DNA of 64,000 bases, taken from the NCBI GenBank assembly GCA_035547515.1, contig DASZUS010000086.1, positions 62,001 to 126,000 on the forward strand, read 5' to 3'. A program made the translations under genes and the position numbers. This stretch comes from DASZTV01 sp035547515 (GTDB lineage Bacteria; Actinomycetota; Actinomycetes; JAFAQI01). The notes under the pieces were generated by a model. The model searched no databases, was not told the DNA's origin, and was given only the letters and a program-made list of their open reading frames with translations. This document shows positions 8,312 through 15,578 of the stretch, in pieces (position 1 is the first letter of the stretch; each line of letters starts with the position of its first letter).

Positions 8312-9838
8312 TCATCCCGTCAGCGGCGGAGCGTCGTGCAGCCGCCCGCGCGCGACCTTTCCGGCCAGCGAGTGCGGGAGCTCCTCCACGAACTCCACCG
8401 CGGTAGGGCACTTGAACCGGGCAAGCCGGGTTGCGGCGTAGTCGATCAGCGCGTCGGCGTCCGTGGTGGCCCCGTCGCGGCGTACGACGAGCGCCTTCAC
8501 GGTCTCGCCGGTGTAGGGATGCGGGACACCGATGACGGCTACCTCCGCGACGTCGGGGTGAGTCGCGAGTGCCTCCTCGACTTCCTTCGGGTAGACGTTG
8601 AAGCCGCTGACCAGGATCAGGTCGCGAGCCCGGTCGACGAGGAACAGGTCGCCGTCGGCGTCGAGGTAGCCGATGTCGCCGGTGCGGAACCAGCCGTCGG
8701 CATCGGGACCGCCGGACCCGTCCGGCCAGTAGCCGGAGAACAGGTTCGGGCCGCGCACCACGATCTCCCCGGGGTCGTACTCCGGGTCGTCCTCGTCGAC
8801 GTCCAGGTCGTAGCCGTCGGCGGAGGTGAGGCGGAGCTCGACCTCGGGCAGAGGCCGGCCGACGCTGCCGGGCTTGGCGACCTGGCTGCACAGCGTGGTG
8901 GTCACGACAGGCGCGGTCTCGGTCAGCCCGTACCCCTCGAAGATGTGATGGCCGCTGCTCTCCAGGATGGCGGAGAGGACGGACGGCGGAAGCGGCGCGG
9001 CGCCGGACGACGCGAGCCGGACCGAGGACAGCGAGTCGCCGAGATCGGGAAGCATCGACCAGGCGACATACATCGGAGGTGCGCCCACCAGGTCGCTCAC
9101 CTGCTCCTCGCGGACCAGCGCCAGCGTCTCGACCGGGTCGAACCGGGCCGCAAGGATCCCGGTTGCGCCGGTGCGGGCGACCATGCCGAGACCTGCGTTG
9201 AGCCCGTAGACGTGGAACAGCGGCAGCACGAGCAGCACGCGGTCCTCGCTCGCGACGACCGGCGGGTCGATCCGCGAGAGCTGGTCGAGGTTGGCGAGCA
9301 GCGCGCGGTGGCTGAGCATCGCGCCGCGTGGCCGGCCGGATGTGCCGGAGGTGTAGAGCAACGCCGCGAGGTCCTCGCCGCCCGTCGTCGGCTCGACCCG
9401 CTGGCCGTCCCCTGCGTCGAGCAGCTGCTGCCAGCCGCCGTCCTCGCGGTCGACCACCACTGCCGGGATCTCACCTGCCGCTTCGTTGACCACGTCGAGG
9501 TGCGCTGCATCAGTGACCACCGTCGAGACGCTGGCGTTGTCGAGCTGGTAGGCGAGCTCCGGAGCGGTGTAACCGGTGTTGAGAGGTACGACGACGAAGC
9601 CGCCGCGAAGGATGCCGAAATAGGCGACCACGAAATCGATCGAGTTCGGCAGCAGAACGCCGATCCGGCTCCCCGGCTCGTGAGCACCCGCGCGCAGCCC
9701 TGCCGCGCACCGGTCGACCTGGGCGTCGAGCTCGGCCCAGCTCATCGACACCGATCCCTCGACCAGCGCGGGCTTGTCGGGCGTCGCCTCGGCAGCCGCG
9801 CGGACGAGGTCGGCCAGGTTGCGAGCGCTAGTCGTCAT
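8312..9838 (-). CDS. Acyl-CoA synthetase / fatty-acid-CoA ligase (ANL superfamily)
   Basis: This 508-aa adenylate-forming enzyme activates a carboxylic acid to acyl-AMP and then acyl-CoA. Signatures seen are the P-loop LLYTSGTSGRPRGAMLSH (~residue 160), GYGLTET (~320), the hinge region GWFRTGDIGYLD...VDRARDLILVSGFNVYPKEVEE (~385-425), and a C-terminal catalytic lysine in SLAGKVARGRL. It resembles long- or medium-chain ligases, but chain preference cannot be read. Its ATG lies inside the 3' end of the amidase gene (11-bp overlap), so the two are coupled. Confidence 0.88.
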   Translation of the reverse strand: MTTSARNLADLVRAAAEATPDKPALVEGSVSMSWAELDAQVDRCAAGLRAGAHEPGSRIGVLLPNSIDFVVAYFGILRGGFVVVPLNTGYTAPELAYQLDNASVSTVVTDAAHLDVVNEAAGEIPAVVVDREDGGWQQLLDAGDGQRVEPTTGGEDLAALLYTSGTSGRPRGAMLSHRALLANLDQLSRIDPPVVASEDRVLLVLPLFHVYGLNAGLGMVARTGATGILAARFDPVETLALVREEQVSDLVGAPPMYVAWSMLPDLGDSLSSVRLASSGAAPLPPSVLSAILESSGHHIFEGYGLTETAPVVTTTLCSQVAKPGSVGRPLPEVELRLTSADGYDLDVDEDDPEYDPGEIVVRGPNLFSGYWPDGSGGPDADGWFRTGDIGYLDADGDLFLVDRARDLILVSGFNVYPKEVEEALATHPDVAEVAVIGVPHPYTGETVKALVVRRDGATTDADALIDYAATRLARFKCPTAVEFVEELPHSLAGKVARGRLHDAPPLTG

Positions 9839-11153
9839 TGCCAGCCGAGTGTTTCACATTTGCAAGCACCCTCACCGCGGCCTGAAGGTGCTCGGCCGCG
9901 TCCAGCAACGTCGCCTCAGCGCACCACGGGGCGAGCAGCTGCAACCCCACCGGCAGGCCGGTGGAGTGCAGGCCGACCGGAACCGATATCCCGGGTACGC
10001 CGGCGAGATTGCCCAGCACCGCTTGACGCAGGTTTGCCGGGTCCGCCATGGCCGGGCCGGACGGCAGCTGGATCACCGGAGCCGCGATCGGGGGCGCCGT
10101 CGCCGGGTTGGTGGGCCAGGCCACGACGTCCACGTGCCCGAAGGCCGCCGCGAGCTCCCGGCGAAGCCGGGCCCTCACCCGGTCGGCGCGCAGCAGCCGG
10201 ACCGCGGGGATCTGCCTCGCGTAGCCGATCATCCCGCGGGTCAGCGCGTCGAGCTCCGGCAACAACGAGTCAGGCGCCACCGCGGACATCTCCACGCTTG
10301 CGCGCACCCCGCCGGCTGCCGTGCTGACCTCGGCGTACGCGAGGTCGACGTCGCGGACCGCCATGCCCGCGGTGGCGAGCGCCGACTCGCACAACTGCGC
10401 CACCTCGGGGTCGACGTCCTCCCAGAACGGCGAGCGCACGAGTCCGACCCGAAGCCGCGAGGCGTCGCCACGCGGCAGCGCACGTCCAAGCAGCGCCTCG
10501 GCCATCAGCCGGGCATCGGCGCTGTCGCGGCCGAACACGCCAGGCGCCGACAGCGTCGAGTTGGCCCCCGGGTAGCCGTCGTAAGGCAGCGCGCCGTAGG
10601 TCAGCTTGAGGCCGACCACCCCGCACCAGCCGGCCGGCAGCCGCGTCGAGCCGCCACTGTCGCTGCCCACCGAGCCGGCGACCATCGATGCCGCGACGAC
10701 CGCGGCAGATCCGCCGGACGATCCGCCGGTGCAGTGCGCGGGGTTCCACGGGTTGGCGGACGGCCCGTACGCCGACACCAAGCCGGTGGTGCCGAAGCCG
10801 AGCTCGTGCTGGTTGTCGACGCCGACGACCACTGCGCCGGCGTCGCGCAGCCGGCGGAACACCCCGCTCGCGGCACGCGGCCCGATCTCGCGGGTGGTGC
10901 CGTTGTGAAACCCGCGCCACGGCAACGAGAACATGTCCTTGACCGTGACCGGCACGCCACGCAGCGGCCCATCGACACCTGCCGCCGCCATCGCGCGCGA
11001 CTCGTCGGGGAAGGTCGCGGCGACCGCATTGAGCCGCGGGTTGCGCTCCTCGACCCGTTCGAGCGTCGCGTCGAGCAGCTCGGCGGCGGAGATCTCGCCG
11101 TCGGCGACCGCGCGCGCCTGGGCGACGAGGGAGCGATCCTGCGGATGCGTCAT
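9828..11153 (-). CDS. Amidase (amidase-signature family)
   Basis: This 441-aa hydrolase has the amidase-signature Ser-cisSer-Lys triad: the Lys in VPVTVKDMFSL, the cis-Ser in CTGGSSGGSAAVVA and the nucleophile Ser in GSDSGGSTRLPAGWCG. It cleaves a carboxamide; the substrate is unknown. The family also includes GatA, but the length and missing gatB/gatC context argue for a metabolic amidase. Its ATG overlaps by 1 nt (TGATG) the stop of a 47-codon ORF whose product looks GatC-like. The 3' end overlaps the acyl-CoA ligase, suggesting that an amide is hydrolysed and the acid then activated to a CoA thioester. Confidence 0.88.
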   Translation of the reverse strand: MTHPQDRSLVAQARAVADGEISAAELLDATLERVEERNPRLNAVAATFPDESRAMAAAGVDGPLRGVPVTVKDMFSLPWRGFHNGTTREIGPRAASGVFRRLRDAGAVVVGVDNQHELGFGTTGLVSAYGPSANPWNPAHCTGGSSGGSAAVVAASMVAGSVGSDSGGSTRLPAGWCGVVGLKLTYGALPYDGYPGANSTLSAPGVFGRDSADARLMAEALLGRALPRGDASRLRVGLVRSPFWEDVDPEVAQLCESALATAGMAVRDVDLAYAEVSTAAGGVRASVEMSAVAPDSLLPELDALTRGMIGYARQIPAVRLLRADRVRARLRRELAAAFGHVDVVAWPTNPATAPPIAAPVIQLPSGPAMADPANLRQAVLGNLAGVPGISVPVGLHSTGLPVGLQLLAPWCAEATLLDAAEHLQAAVRVLANVKHSAGNDD

Positions 11154-11296
11154 CACGCACCGTCCTGTGGTCGCGGCGCGCGACCGGGGTCGAGGTCGGG
11201 TTCCACCGGCAGGTCGGCAAGGTCCAGGGCGTCGAGCATCGCCATTGCCGGCTCGAAGGCACCCGAGATCAGTGCGACCAGCTCGTCGTCCGCCAC
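11153..11296 (-). CDS. Small GatC/AtzG-like amidase partner, 47 aa
   Basis: This short frame starts at GTG 11296 and ends one base into the amidase ATG (TGATG). The product begins MADDELVALISGAFEP and ends PVEPDLDPGRAPRPQDGA. The pattern of a short helix, a second helix (MLDALDLADL) and an acidic, Pro-rich tail resembles small amidase-associated proteins (GatC, AtzG/DUF4089), which stabilise an amidase partner by wrapping around it. The tight coupling fits that role. The assignment rests on pattern and position only. It lies 9 bp downstream of the penicillin-binding protein stop. Confidence 0.55.
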   Translation of the reverse strand: MADDELVALISGAFEPAMAMLDALDLADLPVEPDLDPGRAPRPQDGA

Positions 11297-11305
11297 AGCC
11301 GAAAC

Positions 11306-13501
11306 CTAGCGGCGCGCGGGCGGTCCGCCAGTGCGCGTCGGCGCGGCCGTTGCCGGCTCGCTCGGCGCGCTCGACGGAGCCGGCGGGCTCTGCTTGCGGC
11401 CGACCGGCGGCGTCGCCTTGGCGCTGGCGGTGGCCGACGGCGCGGTCGTCGTCGGGGCATAGGTCGGGGCATAGGTCGGGTACGCCGACGCGCCGATCGC
11501 GGCAGGCGGCGCGTCGAGGGCGCGGTAGTCGCTGAAGATCCTGGAGAAGATCTCCGCGGGCACGGTGCCGCCGAACACCGGAGCCCCGTAGGCGTCGCGC
11601 AGCTCGTGAGCGACGTACCTTCCGTGGACCTTCTCGTAGGGCTTGTCGTAGCCCATCCAGACCGTGATGCACACGGCTCGGGTGCAGCCGGTGAACCAGG
11701 CGTTGGTGTAGTCGTCCGTCGTACCGGTCTTGCCGTAGATCGGGAACGGCTGGCGGGCCGCCTCGCCGGTGCCGTAGGACACCACGTCGCCCATCACGTT
11801 CGTGACCTCGTCGGCGATGGTGGCAGGCATCACCCGGGTGCCGGCCGGGTGCGCCGCCGCGCGGAACAGCTCACCCTGCGCGGGAGTGCGGACGGAGAGC
11901 ACGCTGCGCACCGGGTGGTGGATCCCGTGGTCGAGGAACGTGCCGTATGCGTCCGCCTCCGACAGCGGGCTGACCGGGATGCCGAGCGCGTACGACGGGC
12001 AGATCGTGCCCTTCGGCACGCCGCAGTACTTTCCCGAGTCGAGGTGGCCGATCGCCATGCCGGCTTGCCGCGCCAGCCGCACTACGCGGTTCAGCCCGAC
12101 CTGCACGCCCAGCGGCGCGTAGACGGTGTTGATGGAGTCGACGAGCGCGGTCTGGAGGCTGTAGTAGCCGGCGCCGCCCTCCGAGTTGCACGGGCGATAC
12201 CCGGGCGCCACCTGGATGCACTCGGGCGCGTAATGGCCCTCGGTCAGGGTGTGCCCGTGCTCGAGCGCGACGGCGAGCGTGAAGGGCTTGATGGTCGAGC
12301 CCGAGGACCGGGTGATGTCGCTCTGCGGCGGGTCCGCGACGTCCTCGCCGTTCTCGACGTACCCACCCGCCTTCTGCTCGGTCAGTGCGCGCAGGTCCCC
12401 GTTGCGCGGGTCGACCGCGGCGATGGCGGCGTCGAGACCCTTCGACTTCGGGAGCACCTCGTGCAAGGCCTGCACCGCGGCCTGCTGCAGGCTGAGGTCC
12501 AAGGTCGTCTTGACCTTCATGCCGCCCGACTCGAACAGCGTCGAGTCGCCGTAGTGGGAGATCGACTGCGCCACCAGGTCGCGGAACTCGGGTGCGATGG
12601 TCTGCGCGTCGGGCTGCTGCGCCGCGACGATCTTCGGTAGCGCGGTGCCGTAGGCGTCGCCCGCCTGCTGCGAGGTGATGTCCCCGGCCTTGAACATCTG
12701 GTTGAGCACGTAGAGCTCGCGGGCGCGGGCCTGCGTCGGATCGTTGACCGGGTTCCACACCGAAGGAGCGGGTGCGATGCCAGCAAGCGTCGCGGCACGC
12801 GCCAAGCCGAGCGACGGGTCGTCCCTGCCCTTCGAGTCGATGTCGATCCGGTCGATCGGCACACCGAAGTAGAAGCGGCTGGCGGCGTCGACGCCGGCAA
12901 CCCCGTTGCCCAGGTAAAGCGTGTTCAGGTAGCGGGTGAGGATCTCGGCCTTCGACAGGTGGCGTTCGAGCCGGATCGCCAGTGACGCCTCGCGCAGCTT
13001 GCGCAGCGGGGTGCGCTGCCCGCCGGTGTAGACCTGCTTCACGTACTGCTGGGTGATGGTGGAGCCACCCTGCAGCGAGCCGCCGGTGATGTCCCGCCAG
13101 GCGGCGCGAAGGATAGCGATGGGGTCGATGCCGGCGTTGGAGTAGAAGCTCTTGTCCTCCGCCGCGACGATCGCCTCTCGCATCACGACCGGGATCTTCG
13201 AGCCCGGCACCGGGTCCTCGATCTGCGGCGAATGGATCGTCGCGAACACGTGCCCGCTGACGTCGAGCAGCTGCACCGACTTCGGCGGAACCGGCTGGAA
13301 GTTGTAGTTGAGCGGTGCCGCGACGAGCCCGGCGGCGAAGCAGGTCAGCCCCACGAGCACCGCGAGGACGAGCCAGCCGATGACCTGCCGCCGGCGACGC
13401 CGTACCCGCGCGGCGCGGTGCCGGCGAGCGGCGATCGCGGATGCCGCGCTGCGGCGGATCAGCGGCCGCGCGCCGGGCCGGTTCGACGCGACGCCGGGCA
13501 T
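11306..13501 (-). CDS. Class A penicillin-binding protein (transglycosylase/transpeptidase)
   Basis: This 731-aa membrane-anchored murein polymerase has a cytoplasmic R-rich tail, one TM segment (residues 40-60), a GT51 domain with catalytic E115 in AAEDKSFY and GGSTITQQYVKQ, and a transpeptidase domain with S402-T-I-K405, S456-I-N and KTGTTDD. It builds glycan strands and cross-links them outside the membrane. The C-terminal ~80 residues are a low-complexity P/T/A/S tail containing YAPTYAPT, encoded by a 12-bp tandem repeat. It is divergent from the BldN-type sigma gene. The start ATG precedes the usual basic tail. Confidence 0.92.
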   Translation of the reverse strand: MPGVASNRPGARPLIRRSAASAIAARRHRAARVRRRRRQVIGWLVLAVLVGLTCFAAGLVAAPLNYNFQPVPPKSVQLLDVSGHVFATIHSPQIEDPVPGSKIPVVMREAIVAAEDKSFYSNAGIDPIAILRAAWRDITGGSLQGGSTITQQYVKQVYTGGQRTPLRKLREASLAIRLERHLSKAEILTRYLNTLYLGNGVAGVDAASRFYFGVPIDRIDIDSKGRDDPSLGLARAATLAGIAPAPSVWNPVNDPTQARARELYVLNQMFKAGDITSQQAGDAYGTALPKIVAAQQPDAQTIAPEFRDLVAQSISHYGDSTLFESGGMKVKTTLDLSLQQAAVQALHEVLPKSKGLDAAIAAVDPRNGDLRALTEQKAGGYVENGEDVADPPQSDITRSSGSTIKPFTLAVALEHGHTLTEGHYAPECIQVAPGYRPCNSEGGAGYYSLQTALVDSINTVYAPLGVQVGLNRVVRLARQAGMAIGHLDSGKYCGVPKGTICPSYALGIPVSPLSEADAYGTFLDHGIHHPVRSVLSVRTPAQGELFRAAAHPAGTRVMPATIADEVTNVMGDVVSYGTGEAARQPFPIYGKTGTTDDYTNAWFTGCTRAVCITVWMGYDKPYEKVHGRYVAHELRDAYGAPVFGGTVPAEIFSRIFSDYRALDAPPAAIGASAYPTYAPTYAPTTTAPSATASAKATPPVGRKQSPPAPSSAPSEPATAAPTRTGGPPARR
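11454..11477. repeat. 12-bp tandem repeat (two copies) in the PBP tail
   Basis: GGGGCATAGGTC occurs twice head to tail and adds the repeated amino-acid unit YAPT to the C-terminal tail of the penicillin-binding protein. Copy number could change by slippage without breaking the frame. Confidence 0.8.
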
Positions 13502-13607
13502 CCTCCGACCCTATGCGCAGTGCCCGGTGACTACCCGCCGGCCGGCCTGTGACTAGTCAGAAATAGCCCGGATTCGCCATGGTCTCGCCCGCTTCGTCCG
13601 GTGTGTC

Positions 13608-14417
13608 ATGACACTCATGCAGGCGTACGGGGGCGGGTGGCTCGGGCACCCCGAGCACGACGGCCTGGCGGCGCTGCGGCTCGCCGTCGCGCTCGAGCGC
13701 GACCCCCTCGCGGGCGCCCGCGAACGCGCCACCTACCGCTCGATCCCCCGGCCGCGCACCCCTGCCCGCGCCAGCCACGCGGTCGGCACCCTGCACCGGA
13801 GCTCGAGCGAGGAGCCGCCGCGCATCCCGAGCCCGTCACCGCCCGCCGAGCCGACCAACGAGCAGGCCCGCGTCATGGCCGCGGTCAAGGCTGCCCAGGA
13901 TGGCGACGGCGAGGCCTTCGGCCAGCTCTACGACGCCTACGCCGACCTCGTGCACCGCTACATCTCGTACCGGGTGAACAACCACGCGCTGGCAGAGGAC
14001 CTGACCAGCGAGACGTTCCTGCGCGCCCTGCGCCGGATCTCGTCGTTCACCTGGCAGGGGCGCGACTTCGGCGCCTGGCTGGTCACGATCGCCCGCAATC
14101 TCATTGCCGACCACTACAAGTCCAGCCGCCACAAGCTCGAGCACTCCACCGCCGACTTGATCGAGGCCGGGGCGGAGCGCCAGGAGGACGGGCCCGAGAA
14201 CGAGGTGCTGGCCGGCATCACCAACGACGCGCTGCTCGCCGCCGTACGCCGGCTGGGTCACGACCAGCAGGAGTGCATCGTGCTGCGGTTCCTGCAGGGC
14301 CTTTCGGTCGCGGAGACCGCCGCGATCCTCGGCAAGAACGAAGGCGCCGTGAAGGCGCTCCAGTACCGGGCGGTCAAGGCTCTCGGCCGCCTGCTCCCGG
14401 AGGACCTGGTCGCGTGA
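13608..14417 (+). CDS. bldN: ECF-type RNA polymerase sigma factor, BldN family, with N-terminal pro-sequence
   Basis: This 269-aa protein has sigma-2 (QARVMAAVKAAQDGDGEAF, then LAEDLTSETFLRALRRISSF) and sigma-4 (DQQECIVLRFLQGLSVAETA, then KNEGAVKALQYRAVKALGRLL) regions. The segments TSETFLRALRRI, FTWQGRDFGAWLVTIARNL and GKNEGA are close to Streptomyces sigma-BldN. About 84 residues precede sigma-2, unusual for an ECF factor but matching the pro-sequence that is removed from Streptomyces BldN. In Streptomyces it drives genes for aerial development, including surface chaplins. Its stop overlaps the GTG of an RsbN-type anti-sigma gene by 4 bp. The start (13608, or Met at 13617) lacks a clear Shine-Dalgarno. 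Confidence 0.82.
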   Translation: MTLMQAYGGGWLGHPEHDGLAALRLAVALERDPLAGARERATYRSIPRPRTPARASHAVGTLHRSSSEEPPRIPSPSPPAEPTNEQARVMAAVKAAQDGDGEAFGQLYDAYADLVHRYISYRVNNHALAEDLTSETFLRALRRISSFTWQGRDFGAWLVTIARNLIADHYKSSRHKLEHSTADLIEAGAERQEDGPENEVLAGITNDALLAAVRRLGHDQQECIVLRFLQGLSVAETAAILGKNEGAVKALQYRAVKALGRLLPEDLVA

Positions 14418-15403
14418 CGAACACCATCGAGCGCTTCGCGCAGCTCATCGACCTCGACTCCCCGCCGGACTACCTCGACGGCGGAGACCCGCGGATGCGG
14501 CCGGCCGTGGAAATCGCCGCCGCGCTTCGGCATGCCGCGACCGTCGCCGCACCGCCGCCGATGTCGGAGTCGACCAAGCGCGCGATGCGCCAGCAGCTCG
14601 TCGCGGCCGCGTCGGCGCCGCCGGCGGAGAGCGCGGTGCGCAAGATCAGCCGCCGGGTCACGACGCTGATCGGGTCGGTCGTCATCGTCACCTCGGTCGC
14701 CGGGGTCGGTGTCGCCGCCGCGAGGGCCCTTCCCGGCTCGCCGTTCTACGACATCAAGCGCGCCACTGAGGCGGTCCAGCTCTGGGTCACCTCGGGTGAA
14801 GCCGCGAAGGGTCAGCGTCACCTCGAGTTCGCCGAGACCCGGCTCGCGGAGGCCTCCCGGCTGCCCGCCAGCTCGCCGTACCTCGCCTCGACGTTGAAGG
14901 CTATGGACGACGAGGTACGCCAAGCCAACACGGACCTGGTGCAGGACTACCGCAAAACCGGCGACGTCACGCCCCTTGCCGACCTGGTGAAGTTCGCCCG
15001 GGGGCAGGCGGACAAGCTCGCCGTGCTCGGCTCGACCCTGCCCGCGTCGCTGCACCAGGAGGCGAGCTACTCCGCGAACCTGCTGACCGGAGTCACGCAA
15101 GAGGTCCGCTCGCTGACGATCGGCGTCTGCCAGCAGTGCGCTCCAGGCGCTGCCCCGTCCAGCACGCCGGTGCCGACCCTCGCGCCGAGCCCCACCCCGT
15201 CGACGCATCCGACCGGGACGCGTCCGGCAAGCAAGCCGACGGGCTCGTCTCCCGCGACATCGCCCAAGCCCGCTGCGACAGGCCCCCTGAAGGGCATCCT
15301 GCCGCCGTTGCCGTCCGGCAGCGCCAACAAGGTCCTGCCACTGCCGGAGCTGACCCCGGTGCCGCTGCTCTCTTCCCTGGCGCAGCTGCTTACTGGCGGC
15401 TGA
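14414..15403 (+). CDS. rsbN: RsbN-type membrane anti-sigma factor (DUF5667 domain)
   Basis: This 329-aa protein starts at GTG 14414, overlapping the sigma stop (GTGA). Residues 1-75 are a cytosolic domain, followed by one TM segment (VTTLIGSVVIVTSVAGVGVAAA, ~77-98), then a DUF5667-type extracytoplasmic helical region starting LPGSPFYDIKRATEAVQLW, then a P/T/S-rich tail. The order matches Streptomyces RsbN, a membrane anti-sigma that holds BldN inactive; the N-terminal domain is the likely sigma-binding part. No ZAS zinc motif is present. A strong intrinsic terminator follows, so the pair is probably a closed bicistron. Confidence 0.78.
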   Translation: MTNTIERFAQLIDLDSPPDYLDGGDPRMRPAVEIAAALRHAATVAAPPPMSESTKRAMRQQLVAAASAPPAESAVRKISRRVTTLIGSVVIVTSVAGVGVAAARALPGSPFYDIKRATEAVQLWVTSGEAAKGQRHLEFAETRLAEASRLPASSPYLASTLKAMDDEVRQANTDLVQDYRKTGDVTPLADLVKFARGQADKLAVLGSTLPASLHQEASYSANLLTGVTQEVRSLTIGVCQQCAPGAAPSSTPVPTLAPSPTPSTHPTGTRPASKPTGSSPATSPKPAATGPLKGILPPLPSGSANKVLPLPELTPVPLLSSLAQLLTGG

Positions 15404-15420
15404 GCGCCGCTTCCCCGACC

Positions 15421-15456
15421 GTCGCCCCGGCATCCCAGCGCCGGGGCGACTTTTTT
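15421..15456 (+). terminator. Intrinsic terminator after rsbN
   Basis: There is a perfect 11-bp stem, GTCGCCCCGGC (15421-15431) with GCCGGGGCGAC (15440-15450), an 8-nt loop and six T residues (15451-15456). It separates the sigma/anti-sigma pair from the next gene. Confidence 0.9.
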
Positions 15457-15482
15457 GTGCGCAAAAGCGCCGGTTCCCGGCG

Positions 15483-15510
15483 CGTCACCCGTGAGCGGGT
15501 CGGTCGTTGT
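15483..15510 (+). promoter_or_regulatory. Candidate BldN-type promoter in front of the LPYTG gene
   Basis: CGTCAC (15483-15488), a 16-bp spacer and CGTTGT (15505-15510) match 10 of 12 positions of the sigma-BldN consensus that I recall from Streptomyces (CGTAAC-16-CGTTGA), including exact spacing. Transcription would begin near 15517, giving a leader of about 60 nt before the ATG at 15579. It lies just downstream of the rsbN terminator, so the surface-protein gene would be a separate target of the adjacent sigma factor. Confidence 0.6.
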
Positions 15511-15578
15511 GACGGGTGGCGGCGCCCAGTCGCCGCGCACGCACATCCGGTCCGCCGGACCTTCATGGAGGTAATGGC

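Noticed and set aside
11154..11672. Longer amidase frame starting at 11672
   Set aside because: It runs through the PBP coding region; the amidase family N-terminus begins at the Met at 11153.
15404..15578. A chaplin or rodlin gene behind bldN-rsbN
   Set aside because: The downstream protein lacks the chaplin domain and its length is several times larger; only the sorting signal and promoter are shared features.
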